Assembly: GCF_018255755.1 (NCBI RefSeq) | Contig: NZ_CP073766.1 | Span: 5,268,501-5,332,500 of the forward strand | Origin: Chitinophaga sp. HK235 | GTDB taxonomy: Bacteria > Bacteroidota > Bacteroidia > Chitinophagales > Chitinophagaceae | Direction of reading: 5' to 3' | Length of the DNA stretch: 64,000 nucleotides | In this document: positions 32,692 through 42,388 of the stretch, piece by piece | How the letters are laid out: each line of letters begins with the position of its first letter | How positions within the stretch are numbered: position 1 is the stretch's first letter | The notes under the pieces: generated by a model | Seen by the model: only the letters and a program-made list of their open reading frames with translations | Database searches by the model: none | Told to the model about the DNA's origin: nothing | Position numbers and translations under genes: made by a program

Positions 32692-35151
32692 TCATAAACC
32701 CACGTTAATAAACTCGTTGCTGTTGACAAAGGTGGACTGTTGTATCGTACAGCTCTCTGCCGGTATAAAAGATCCCTGCGGATCAAACCGGGATATGGGC
32801 GATAAAAAAGAAAAAGGACTGGTACTTACAGATACTGAACTACCGTTGACGGATATACGCTGATTAGCATCAAAACCATGTAATATCAATCTGATATATT
32901 TAAACTGGCTGGTATAGCTGCCTGCTACCTTCGACAATGTGAGTTTTCCGGCAGCAGGATCATAGGTGATAGCCCGTTCATAATAGCCACCCTTCTCGTA
33001 TGAAAAACTTTCTCCATCATCTTCATAATAAACAAAAGAGCTGGCTTCATCACCCTTGTAGAGGTGAAGGAAAAGTGTATCTGTCGGTTTTTCAAGCGTA
33101 GACTGTATCAGCGATTGCATAGGAATGATACTGCTTCCCTTCACGTATACAGGTAAGGTTTTAATGCTGAGCGGAGTAATCACCTCCTGCTGGCCGTTGC
33201 TGACAGCGTCTGTATAGAGATTATACCACTTCCCTTTGGGGAAATAGATGCTGCCAAACTCTTTGGTGCTTTCAAAAGGAGCTACCATAAAAGCAGCGCC
33301 GAACTGATACTGTTGTTGAAACCGGGTATCGTATACATTGGGGTCAAAAGTGTTGTTGATTGCCAATGTGCGGACTACGGGCATGCCTGTACGCGATGAT
33401 TCATACATGGTGCTGTAGAGGTAAGGCAACAGCCGGTAGCGCAGGTTGATATAGTTTCTTGTTATTTCAAGAGCTTCTTCACCAAAAGCCCAGGGTTCTG
33501 CTGATTTGGTGTTTACACCGGTATGGTTTCTGAAGTAGGGAATGAAGGCGCCTATCTGCATCCATCGGGTGTACAGACTCACTGTAGGGTTGCCGGTAAA
33601 GCCGCCTATGTCCATGCCAGTGAAGGGGAAGCCACTCAGGCCCAGGCTGTTCAGCAGCCGGACACCCAGCAGCATATGGTCTTCTTCTGCGCGGTTATCT
33701 CCGGTCCATAAGGCGCTATAGCGCTGGCTGCCGGCATAGGCAGCACGGGTCAGGAGGAAAGGCCGTTTTTGCAGGGCTTCCCGGGTTCCTTCATAGCTGG
33801 CACGCGCCATCTGCAGACCGTAGATATTATGTCCCTGGAGATGCGTGGTGGGATGGCCTTCGTAGTTGAAGATCACGTTGTTAGGCATCTTTTGCCCCCA
33901 GGTGGCTATTTCGTTCATGTCATTCCAGATGCCGCTCACACCGTCACGGATATACGATTTTACCTGTTCTTTCCACCAGCTGCGACCTTTGCTGCTGGTG
34001 AAGTCAGGGAAATGGCACCAGCCGGGCCATACCTGGCCGGTATAGTTTTCTCCATCGTTATACTGAAGGAAGATGTTTCCCTTTTTTCCACTTTCATAGG
34101 CGGCATAGCCATTTTCCACTTTTATGCCGGGGTCTACGATAACGGTTACACGAAATCCCATTTCCCGGAGGCGACTGGTCAGCTGCTGAGGATTAGGAAA
34201 ACGTTCCTTATTCCAGGTAAACAGCTTGTAGGCATCCATGTAATGGATGTCTAAGGTGATGCCATCGGCGGGGATTTTCTTTTCCCGCAGTGTTTGTGCT
34301 ATACGCAGTACTTCTGTATCGGGATAGTAGCTGTAGCGGTTTTGTTGATAACCCAGGCTCCATAGTGGCGGTAGTGGCATGCGTCCGGTGAGACTGGTAT
34401 ACGATTTAATAATATCTGCCACCTGCGGATGGTAGATAAAATAGTAGTTCATCTCCCCTCCCCGGGCGCCAAAAGAAGAAAAGCGGTTGTTGCTGGCGCC
34501 GAAGTTGAAATCGCTCTGGTAGCTGTTGTCGAAGAAGATTCCGTAGTTCTGGCGGTGATGGATACCGATATAAAACGGAATGGTAGCGTAAATGGGATCT
34601 CTGTTGGTAGCATAACCAAATACATCTGAATTCCAGTTCGTATATCCTTCTCCTTTACGATCTAAGTTGCCCGTTTTTTCTCCCAGCCCGATAAACCGCT
34701 CCTGTTCCTGCATTTTCTTATAGGTGGTCACTTCATCACCAATCCACGAGGTCGTTAGTCCTGGTTCATCCTCATTAATCACTTCGCCCGAAGGGCTAAA
34801 AAAGCTGATGGCAAAAGGGCTTTTCCGGATTTGCATGCGCAGTGAATCCGTAACGATACTGATTTCGCTGTTGTTTTGTGTTATCTGTGTTTTGACGGTC
34901 TGTGGGCCTGTGATAACAGCATAGGAGAAATCAGCAGTCAGCGGCCTTTTGTCCATCCTTACACGAATAACGGCAGGACTGTATACGGTTATTTCTGCAT
35001 AAGCATTTTCGGTTTTTATTTTCACCTGTTGTCCTGAAATGCTGACGGCATTTACCTTACCTGCCGTGACCACCTGTGTTTGTGCACGGGAATGACTATA
35101 CGAAAAAAGAAGCAACAATAGGAAAATGGCCGGCAGCGAAATCTTATTCAT
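32692..35151 (-). CDS. GH31 family alpha-glycosidase
   Basis: An 819-aa secreted enzyme with a signal peptide (LPAIFLLLLLFSYSHSRAQ), an N-terminal galactose-mutarotase-like domain, a GH31 TIM barrel with nucleophile motif GIWNDMNE and the ALWTGDNRAEEDHM acid/base region, and a C-terminal DUF5110-type beta domain (YYEDDGESFSYEKGGYYER). GH31 enzymes release alpha-glucose or alpha-xylose from oligosaccharides. The ATG at 35151 is preferred to 35199. It is the last gene of a SusC/SusD locus, so its substrate is probably the glycan imported by that pair. Confidence 0.92.
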   Translation of the reverse strand: MNKISLPAIFLLLLLFSYSHSRAQTQVVTAGKVNAVSISGQQVKIKTENAYAEITVYSPAVIRVRMDKRPLTADFSYAVITGPQTVKTQITQNNSEISIVTDSLRMQIRKSPFAISFFSPSGEVINEDEPGLTTSWIGDEVTTYKKMQEQERFIGLGEKTGNLDRKGEGYTNWNSDVFGYATNRDPIYATIPFYIGIHHRQNYGIFFDNSYQSDFNFGASNNRFSSFGARGGEMNYYFIYHPQVADIIKSYTSLTGRMPLPPLWSLGYQQNRYSYYPDTEVLRIAQTLREKKIPADGITLDIHYMDAYKLFTWNKERFPNPQQLTSRLREMGFRVTVIVDPGIKVENGYAAYESGKKGNIFLQYNDGENYTGQVWPGWCHFPDFTSSKGRSWWKEQVKSYIRDGVSGIWNDMNEIATWGQKMPNNVIFNYEGHPTTHLQGHNIYGLQMARASYEGTREALQKRPFLLTRAAYAGSQRYSALWTGDNRAEEDHMLLGVRLLNSLGLSGFPFTGMDIGGFTGNPTVSLYTRWMQIGAFIPYFRNHTGVNTKSAEPWAFGEEALEITRNYINLRYRLLPYLYSTMYESSRTGMPVVRTLAINNTFDPNVYDTRFQQQYQFGAAFMVAPFESTKEFGSIYFPKGKWYNLYTDAVSNGQQEVITPLSIKTLPVYVKGSSIIPMQSLIQSTLEKPTDTLFLHLYKGDEASSFVYYEDDGESFSYEKGGYYERAITYDPAAGKLTLSKVAGSYTSQFKYIRLILHGFDANQRISVNGSSVSVSTSPFSFLSPISRFDPQGSFIPAESCTIQQSTFVNSNEFINVGL

Positions 35152-35285
35152 GGTCTTGTTGGTTTGCTGAACAAAAAAATCCTCTCCTGCACCCTGCAAT
35201 ACAGAGCGAAGTATCAGATGAAATATTGTATGGTGGATAATTCTGACGGGAACAGGAAACCCTGTTCCGTCAGAAGGAGTATGGT

Positions 35286-36836
35286 TTAGTAGCCGGGGTT
35301 TTGTACCAGATTTCTGTTGACAGCAAGGTCGCTGGTTGGGATAGGGAACAACAGGTTCCTTGGGTTATCGGTTGGTTTCAGTTGCCATGGAGTGAGGAAC
35401 TTACCGAACCGGATGAGGTCCTGTCTTCTCCAGCCTTCCCAGTACAGTTCACGGCCTCTTTCGTCCAGGAGGGTGCTGAGGTCGAGTGCTCCCAGAGAGG
35501 AGGCGCTGCGCGCTGTTCTGAGTTCATTTACCAGTGCCAGTGCGCCGGCTGCGTCTCCGGTGCGGAGCAACGCTTCTGCTTTCATCAATACTACATCAGC
35601 ATAGCGGAAGAAGACGTAGTCGTTGCTGGCTTCGTTGTTATCTTTTGATTTATCGGAAGTATAAAAATCCGGTACGTATTTGATTACCCTGATACCGGTC
35701 ACTTCCAGATTGTTACCGGATTCTTTGAGTTGTACATCCCGGGTGAAGGCCAGCGGGTTGTCTTTTCTGTCTTTCAGCGGGTTGTGGTGAGCATCGTATT
35801 GCTGGCCGATGAGGAAGCCTACGAGCATACCACTGGTGTCAGTAAGTCCGGTGTAGGCACCGCCTCTTCTTCTGTCTGAAGCTTCAAATTTATCGTAGAA
35901 GTCAGACAGAGTGGCAAAGCCATTCCAGCCGCTTGGGTTCATGTTATAGTGCACGGTGAATTTCCAGCGGGCATAGGTGGCGTTACCATTGCGGACAGTG
36001 CTGAAGCCAGGGCCATTCTGCTGGGTGAAGATGTTTTCTTTGGATTTCACATCATTATCACGGGCGAAGTTGTCGAAGTAGTCGGTGCCCAGGTTATAGG
36101 CGCCGGTAGCTTTGATCTGGTCTGCCAGCTGTATCACCTTTTGCATATCGGCTGCATCAAAAGTGGGTGCTGCTCTGTTCAGGAAAGCACCTTTGTTGAG
36201 ATAACATTTCATCAGCAGGAAACGCACGGCGTCCTGGTTGGCCACGTAGGCAGCGGTAGCCGGACGGGTGCCCAGGTCGCCCTGTATGGCGTTTAATTCT
36301 GCAATGATAAAGTCCAGTGCTTCCTGTGCTTTCATCACTTTAGGTGCATTCAGCAGGGTATCTGATGGATTTCTGAAAGGTACCTGACCCCAGAGGTCCA
36401 GCACGGTGAACATTGAGAGGGCGCGCAGAAAGCGGGCTTGTGCAGCCTGGTTTTTATCGGGTTTAAAATTCAGTACGTTGGTGGCACTGAATTGTAAGGT
36501 CAGCAGATTGGTGAATGCATTTTGAATGTGGGCATGGTCTGCATTCCAGGTATGTTCATGCAGGGCACGCCATACGCCATTGTCGTCCCAGTCGCCGCCA
36601 CGGGTGGGGCCTACGGTTTCATCAGTGCTCATCTGGGAGAGCCCCCAGGTATTACCAAAGTCCTGGTAAGGCATCTGAAGGTTGTCGTAAGCTCCTTTTA
36701 ACAGGGCAGGCACTTTGATCACGGAGTCGGCTTGGTTCTTGGTGAGCGTGGAGCCAAGCTGTTCATTCAGACTGCAGGCCTGGAAGCCTACTACAGAGGC
36801 AATTACTAAAGCGGATCGGAAAATATATTTAGTCAT
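35286..36836 (-). CDS. SusD/RagB family nutrient-binding outer-membrane lipoprotein
   Basis: A 516-aa lipoprotein (lipobox VGFQAC at residues 16-21) with the SusD helical TPR core and the C-terminal RagB/SusD signature (LNELRTARSASSLG; LLDERGRELYWEGWRRQDLIRFG). It binds glycan at the surface and caps the partner SusC channel. It starts 24 nt after susC and precedes the GH31 gene. Confidence 0.95.
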   Translation of the reverse strand: MTKYIFRSALVIASVVGFQACSLNEQLGSTLTKNQADSVIKVPALLKGAYDNLQMPYQDFGNTWGLSQMSTDETVGPTRGGDWDDNGVWRALHEHTWNADHAHIQNAFTNLLTLQFSATNVLNFKPDKNQAAQARFLRALSMFTVLDLWGQVPFRNPSDTLLNAPKVMKAQEALDFIIAELNAIQGDLGTRPATAAYVANQDAVRFLLMKCYLNKGAFLNRAAPTFDAADMQKVIQLADQIKATGAYNLGTDYFDNFARDNDVKSKENIFTQQNGPGFSTVRNGNATYARWKFTVHYNMNPSGWNGFATLSDFYDKFEASDRRRGGAYTGLTDTSGMLVGFLIGQQYDAHHNPLKDRKDNPLAFTRDVQLKESGNNLEVTGIRVIKYVPDFYTSDKSKDNNEASNDYVFFRYADVVLMKAEALLRTGDAAGALALVNELRTARSASSLGALDLSTLLDERGRELYWEGWRRQDLIRFGKFLTPWQLKPTDNPRNLLFPIPTSDLAVNRNLVQNPGY

Positions 36837-36860
36837 GATAGTAGTTTTTGTGTGAATGGT

Positions 36861-39815
36861 TTATAAAGAGAACAGGAGACCCAGCATCACCGTTCTGGCG
36901 GTTGGATAGGGTGAGTACTCAATACCAAAGGAGGTAACTCCATTCACATTTTTGTCTGTATTTACTTCCGGATCGAAGCCAGTGTATCTGGTGATTACAA
37001 AGAGGTTCTGGCCGGTAGCATATACAGAGGCGTTTTTCAGGACACGGCCCACATTACCGATGTTGTAGGTAAGAGTGACGTTATCCAGTTTGAAGAAGCT
37101 GCCGTTTTCCAGGTAACGGGAAGATACTGTGATGGGGTTGGAGAGGTTTTCTCCGTTGCCCAGCAGCGCCTTGGCGATATTTCTGGAACCGATGTTGCCG
37201 ATAGGCAGTACGGTATTGGCGGTGTTGTTATATACCTGATGGCCGAAGGCGCCATGGCCGCTGGCTGCGAGTATCCATTTTTTGTACACCAGTTCTGTAT
37301 TCACGCCCAGCAAGGTTTTGGGGTTGGGGTTGGTGAGATAGTACAAGGTATTGCCATTGTCGGCATAGATGCCCTGACCTTTATCATCGAAGCCCTGGAA
37401 CTTACGTACGTAGAAGGTATTGAGCGGATAGCCGTTGGCGAGTCGCTGAGCGGTGGCACCGGAAACACCTTGTCCGCTGATGGAGCCGGTGAGCACAGGA
37501 GGACCATCATAGTTTTTCAGCTCATTACGCAGGGCGGTAGCGTTCACACCCAGTGTCCAGGAGAGCTCTTTTTTACGAATGATATCTCCTTTCAGGGATA
37601 TTTCCACGCCTTTGTTGATCACATTACCGGGGAGATTGATCCAGTAGGTGGAAGCAGGTGCGGGTTGAATGGCGGGGAAGTTGAACAGCAGATTGCTGGT
37701 GTTTTTGTAGAAGTAGTCGATATTACCATAAATACGGCTGTTTACCAGACTGAAGTCTACGCCTGCATTGAATTGTTTGGAGGTCTCCCATTTGAGGTTG
37801 GGGTTGGCCACATTCGAGAGTGCGGCGGCTCCGGAAGCACCCAGCCCGTATTGTTCCTGGGCTGCGCCGGCAGGAAATTCCTGGTTGCCGGTAACACCAT
37901 AACCCACTCTCAGTGCGAGGTTGTTGATGGTACGGTTGTTTTTCAGGAAGTCTTCACCAGTAAGGTTCCATTTGGCGGCAAAAGACGGGAAGTAACCGTA
38001 TTTGTTGTTAGACCCGAATTTGCTGGAGCCATCGGCCCTCATAGTACCGGTGATGATATATTTTTCATAGAAGTTGAGGGTCACCCTTCCGAAGAATGAC
38101 TGCAGCTCTGAACTGGGATTACGGAAGGAACTCATGAAAGTGTTGGCCTGTGAAGGAGCCTGCAGGATGTCAGTGTATTTTACTGCATAAGTAGGGAAAC
38201 CGTTGGCGCCCAGACCCATACCAGAGTAGTCAAATTTCTGGTACTCCTGTCCTACCATGGCGCTGAGGCTGAAGGCAGAAGTCAGTTGTTTGTTGAAACT
38301 CAGGGTGTTATTGAACAACTGAGTAGTCAGTTCTGCATTACCGTAGTAGGCCTGTCCCTGTTTGTTTATACCTGCAATATTGATAAAGGAAGCTACCTGC
38401 GATTCACGTTTGCCTACCTGATGGTTGATGCTGTAGAGTGCGCGGTATTCCCAGTTGTCGTTGAATTTATAGTACGGAGAGATACTGGCGAGTACATAGC
38501 TGATATTGACTTTATCGTCGTAGGCTTGTGACATGGCCAGCGGGTTTACGGACTTACCTTCATCGAGGATATTGAGGGAACCGTCGGCATTTCTGATATT
38601 CATGGTAGGGTTCCACTGGAGGGCCATACCGATGAGGCTACCGGTAAAACCGGCATCGTTGGTGATGGGGGCCAGTTGTTCAGTTGTTTGAGCCGCCATG
38701 ATGTTATAATCGATACCGAGTTTTTTGCTTTCGAGGAATTTATTCTGACCATTGAGGGTGGCGGTATATTTTTTCAGGCCGGATTTTTTGATGATACCTT
38801 CCTGGTCGGTTACGCCGAAGGAAGCTCTGTAACGGCTGGTTTCACTACCACCGCTCATGGCGACGTTGATATTGTGAGTGATGCCGGTGCGGAGGATAGA
38901 CTTCATACCATCGGAGCTGCCGCCAAAATCGCCGCCGGTTTGGTTGTATGTTTTGAGGGCGGCGCGGTATTCATCTGCGTTGAGTACCGGGAGTTGTTTC
39001 ATAATGCTGCTGGCACCTGCGGAGTAGCTCACATCCAGACGGGTGGCGCCGGGTGTACCTTTTTTAGTGGTGATGATGATGACACCGTTGGCACCGCGGG
39101 AACCGTAGATGGCGGTGGCGGAGGCATCTTTCAACACGTCCATGGAGGCTATATCGTTGGAGTTGATGAAGTTGAGCGGGTTGGCGTCAGGAGTCTGGCC
39201 CAGTCCACTAACGTTGATGGCGGGGCGTGCTACCCGTCCGTCCAGCGGAACGCCGTCTACTACGTACAGGGGCTGGTTACCTGACCTTACGGAAGATACA
39301 CCCCTTATACGTACAGTAGTAGAGGCGCCGGGGGCTCCGCTGTTATTGAGCACCATCAGACCGGATACTTTACCTTGTATCAGCTGGTCGGGGGCGGTAG
39401 TAATACCGCGGTTAAATTCGCCGGCTTTCACCTGGGAGATGGCGCCGGTAATATCTTTTTTACGGGTGGTACCATAACCTACCACCACTACATCAGTGAG
39501 GGTAGTGTTTTCGGCTACCAGCTTTACCGTTACATTCGTTTTGTTGACAATGTTGATTTCCTGGGCTGTCTGGCCGATAAAGGAAATGATCAGGGTGGTG
39601 GCATTCGGTCCTACTGATACTTTGAAGTTACCATCCGGGTCTGTGGTGGTACCGCTTTGAGTGCCTTTGATCTGCACGGATGCGCCAGGGATAGCGGCGC
39701 CTTTTTCATCGGTTACCTTACCTGTCACGGTCCGGTTCTGGGCCATGGCCAGCCCCTGTAACAACAGCAGGAGTGAGCATAGGAGGAGATGTCTGAAAAG
39801 TCGTGTTTTCATCAT
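36861..39815 (-). CDS. SusC/RagA family TonB-linked outer-membrane transporter
   Basis: A 984-aa protein with a signal peptide, an N-terminal carboxypeptidase-regulatory-like domain (TVTGKVTDEKGAAIPGASVQ), a plug (TLTDVVVVGYGTTRKKDITG; ATAIYGSRGANGVIIITTKK) and a C-terminal beta barrel ending MLGLLFSL. It imports oligosaccharides into the periplasm using TonB energy. It pairs with the downstream SusD; a likely promoter lies about 200 nt upstream. Confidence 0.95.
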   Translation of the reverse strand: MMKTRLFRHLLLCSLLLLLQGLAMAQNRTVTGKVTDEKGAAIPGASVQIKGTQSGTTTDPDGNFKVSVGPNATTLIISFIGQTAQEINIVNKTNVTVKLVAENTTLTDVVVVGYGTTRKKDITGAISQVKAGEFNRGITTAPDQLIQGKVSGLMVLNNSGAPGASTTVRIRGVSSVRSGNQPLYVVDGVPLDGRVARPAINVSGLGQTPDANPLNFINSNDIASMDVLKDASATAIYGSRGANGVIIITTKKGTPGATRLDVSYSAGASSIMKQLPVLNADEYRAALKTYNQTGGDFGGSSDGMKSILRTGITHNINVAMSGGSETSRYRASFGVTDQEGIIKKSGLKKYTATLNGQNKFLESKKLGIDYNIMAAQTTEQLAPITNDAGFTGSLIGMALQWNPTMNIRNADGSLNILDEGKSVNPLAMSQAYDDKVNISYVLASISPYYKFNDNWEYRALYSINHQVGKRESQVASFINIAGINKQGQAYYGNAELTTQLFNNTLSFNKQLTSAFSLSAMVGQEYQKFDYSGMGLGANGFPTYAVKYTDILQAPSQANTFMSSFRNPSSELQSFFGRVTLNFYEKYIITGTMRADGSSKFGSNNKYGYFPSFAAKWNLTGEDFLKNNRTINNLALRVGYGVTGNQEFPAGAAQEQYGLGASGAAALSNVANPNLKWETSKQFNAGVDFSLVNSRIYGNIDYFYKNTSNLLFNFPAIQPAPASTYWINLPGNVINKGVEISLKGDIIRKKELSWTLGVNATALRNELKNYDGPPVLTGSISGQGVSGATAQRLANGYPLNTFYVRKFQGFDDKGQGIYADNGNTLYYLTNPNPKTLLGVNTELVYKKWILAASGHGAFGHQVYNNTANTVLPIGNIGSRNIAKALLGNGENLSNPITVSSRYLENGSFFKLDNVTLTYNIGNVGRVLKNASVYATGQNLFVITRYTGFDPEVNTDKNVNGVTSFGIEYSPYPTARTVMLGLLFSL

Positions 39816-40025
39816 AATGTGGATTTTTTGAGCAGTGAAAGAGCTGCCCGGTTTTACCGTGGATTTAATACATTATAAAACAGTAGTTGCTGCATGTGGA
39901 GGCTCGCTCAACATTTTTGAACAACGTGGATCAAGTGAAATAAATGGTTTTTACGTGGGTGGCTTAATGCCTTACATCTAATTGGCGTTTAAATTCAGAA
40001 TTTTGGTTTTACGCTTCCTGTTTGT

Positions 40026-40056
40026 CAAAGTAAGAAAGCAATGTTTAGGTGAACAA
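40026..40056 (-). promoter_or_regulatory. Putative Bacteroidota promoter for the susC operon
   Basis: On the minus strand a TTG (40054-40056) and TACTTTG (40026-40032) are 21 nt apart, close to the TTG-N19-21-TAnnTTTG consensus but one T short in the -7 box. It would give a ~200-nt leader before susC. Confidence 0.4.
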
Positions 40057-40190
40057 CTTATACAAGGTAAATATAGAAAATAAAAGGCTATTTTGAGTAG
40101 TTTAAAAATGTATAATATTGATAGTCAGTTACGTATAAACATATATATTTTTTGTATATATTGATACTTTAAGTCCTTTTCAGCGTGTTT

Positions 40191-41792
40191 TCAGAGTGCT
40201 TTTATTGCCATAATCCGGTCTTCGAACTCCTCATTAGGGACCAATGACCGTTTTTTGATTTTGGTTTTATAAGCGTAAATCGTGTTGACAGAATACTCCA
40301 GGATGCGGGCAATTTTTTCATTATCAGAGATGCCTATACGAATGAGGGCGAAGATCCTGATATCGGTATTCAGTAATTCATTTTCCTTAAGCACCACCTG
40401 GTTGCCTTTTTCAAACAGGGCATTAAATTCTTCCACAAAATGGGGGAATATCTTCAGAAATACCCGGTCAAAATTGGTAAAGAGGTCTTCCCGCTCCTGA
40501 CGGATATTAATATTGCTGACCAGATATTTAAGCTCTCCGGGTTTGTTTTCGGCCAGTTTCTGCTCCAATGCCTGTTTGATTTTTTCAATTTTGCTGATGT
40601 AGGAAGCGGTAATATTGAAGCAATAACCAACATATTCTTCCTTGATCTTATTGGCTTCGAGCAGCTGACTATTGATTTCCTGTTGTTTGAGATGAGCGGC
40701 AGTGATGATTTCCTGGGCTGTTTTCAGTTTCCTGACCTGCCGCGTTACAATAACTGCCAGCATAATGACGGCTATCAGCAACAGGGTTACAATGGCGGCA
40801 TAGATCAGCAATGATCTGGTCCTTTCTTCCGCGGTATTTATTCTTTCCTGCTCAATGATGGGTAAAATACTACTAACCTGTACTTTTCGTTGCCTTGCTC
40901 CATAAAATACTGCTTCTGCGATGGCTTTTTCAATAAAACGGGAAGCGTTTTTGATATCACCTTTTTCGAACAACAGGGTGGCCAGGGTATACATGGCCAT
41001 GGTTTCCTTGGTAGAGGATCTGATATCAGCGATAGCTGAGCGGTACATCAGTTCGATAGCCGTATCGGTCTGGTGGGCATGGAGGTAGATATATCCCAGT
41101 GTACAGGCAGCCACGGCCAGCTGCCGGTAGTTGAGCCCGGGCTGATTAAGATCGGGATAGTTGTTACGGGCGGCTGTGGGGTTACCCATTTTATAAAACT
41201 GCAGCCCCTTATTGTATTTATATTCAAAAGAAGAAGGCGACATCAGGTGAAGGGCGGAATCCATATATACACTACCCTGGTGTATATAGGCGGGTGAGTA
41301 GTACCGGTCCTGATTGTAATCGGCCAGGTCATAGTAAAACCGGCTTTTCATCAGATAAACCTGTGTACGGATACTATCGGGCATACCAGTAACGTCTATA
41401 CTATTGAGAAAAGCGGAAGTTTCGGTAAACATACCCGATGACAACAGAATAAAACCAATGCGGGTACGGGCGTAAGTAAGCCGCAGCGGGTCCTGCAGCT
41501 CTCCGGCCAGCTTTTCCATCAGCCGGGCATACACGAAGGCGGAGTCAAAATTAAACACCTTGTATTCTTCATAAAGCTGTTGGTATATACGGTACCGGGT
41601 AGCCGGATCAGCACCTGCGTTGGCAAGGGTATGTTTGATGCTGTCTATACCTTTTACCTTCATGGCATCATAAACAGGGGCTTTTTCGATGCTGCGGTTC
41701 AACTCCTTCAACAAGCTATCCTGTGGAGGTTTTCCAAATACATTCATCAGCAAAGTCAGCAAAACAAGCAGGCAGCCTAAAATACGCGTCAT
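40191..41792 (-). CDS. Membrane-bound regulator of the SusC/D locus (DUF6377-like, HTH)
   Basis: A 533-aa protein with a signal peptide, a periplasmic TPR-like region (about 30-320), one transmembrane helix (SLLIYAAIVTLLLIAVIMLA), a coiled coil, a DUF6377-type domain and a C-terminal LuxR-like HTH (IGISDNEKIARILEYSVNTI). This architecture is common beside SusC/SusD pairs and should sense a glycan in the periplasm and switch on the locus. It lies upstream of susC on the same strand, separated by 375 bases containing the susC promoter. Confidence 0.85.
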   Translation of the reverse strand: MTRILGCLLVLLTLLMNVFGKPPQDSLLKELNRSIEKAPVYDAMKVKGIDSIKHTLANAGADPATRYRIYQQLYEEYKVFNFDSAFVYARLMEKLAGELQDPLRLTYARTRIGFILLSSGMFTETSAFLNSIDVTGMPDSIRTQVYLMKSRFYYDLADYNQDRYYSPAYIHQGSVYMDSALHLMSPSSFEYKYNKGLQFYKMGNPTAARNNYPDLNQPGLNYRQLAVAACTLGYIYLHAHQTDTAIELMYRSAIADIRSSTKETMAMYTLATLLFEKGDIKNASRFIEKAIAEAVFYGARQRKVQVSSILPIIEQERINTAEERTRSLLIYAAIVTLLLIAVIMLAVIVTRQVRKLKTAQEIITAAHLKQQEINSQLLEANKIKEEYVGYCFNITASYISKIEKIKQALEQKLAENKPGELKYLVSNINIRQEREDLFTNFDRVFLKIFPHFVEEFNALFEKGNQVVLKENELLNTDIRIFALIRIGISDNEKIARILEYSVNTIYAYKTKIKKRSLVPNEEFEDRIMAIKAL

Positions 41793-41873
41793 AAAATTGG
41801 ATGATAAAAGTCACTGGTGACGCTAAATTTAAGCGACTTTTTTGAAATTATCGGAACCCGTGTTACCGGGGTT

Positions 41874-42332
41874 TTAACCAGTTTTCTTCAGACTATAGTT
41901 TAGCGTGCTTTGAATAGGTTGTTTGTCCTTGTCGAGTTGCTGGAGCTCGTTCTCTCCTACTTTCTTGTAAAAGCGTTGCAGATTCTGGTCCTTATCGGGG
42001 TTGAGCTGGATAATGACAGCATCCGGATTGTCGGATGGGCTGGGTAATATCACATAAATGCCATCGCTGTTAAAGGTCTGGTCTTTTCCTTTTACTCCCT
42101 GGTAAACTTCTTTCAGTTTAAAAAACTGACCACCGCCAGGGCCTTGTTCTTCAAGGCTCAGGGTGGTGAGGATACCGTTGCAGTCTGCACAGGGTAAGGT
42201 GCCGGTGTAGTTGATCCAGGTAGATTGCGGGGGCAAGCGGGTGCTGGCGGTGTTTCCAGGTGTTTTGGCCGCGTGGTGGGGTTGCCGGCATGCAAACAGT
42301 ACAAGCCCGGTTATTATAAGGAAGTATCTCAT
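41874..42332 (-). CDS. NlpE-like lipoprotein
   Basis: A 152-aa lipoprotein (lipobox GLVLFAC) with an NlpE N-terminal domain: LPCADCNGILTTLSL carries the CxxC pair and GVYVILPS-type strands follow. NlpE in Enterobacteria senses surface or copper stress; the role here is open. I start at the ATG 42332, which opens on the signal peptide; 42371 is less likely. It lies 18 nt after the phytase-like gene, so the two may form an operon. Confidence 0.8.
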   Translation of the reverse strand: MRYFLIITGLVLFACRQPHHAAKTPGNTASTRLPPQSTWINYTGTLPCADCNGILTTLSLEEQGPGGGQFFKLKEVYQGVKGKDQTFNSDGIYVILPSPSDNPDAVIIQLNPDKDQNLQRFYKKVGENELQQLDKDKQPIQSTLNYSLKKTG

Positions 42333-42388
42333 ACAGGAGGTTTTTCCCCGTATAACAACCAGGCGCGTCATTTAGTTAAGGCAGGGTA

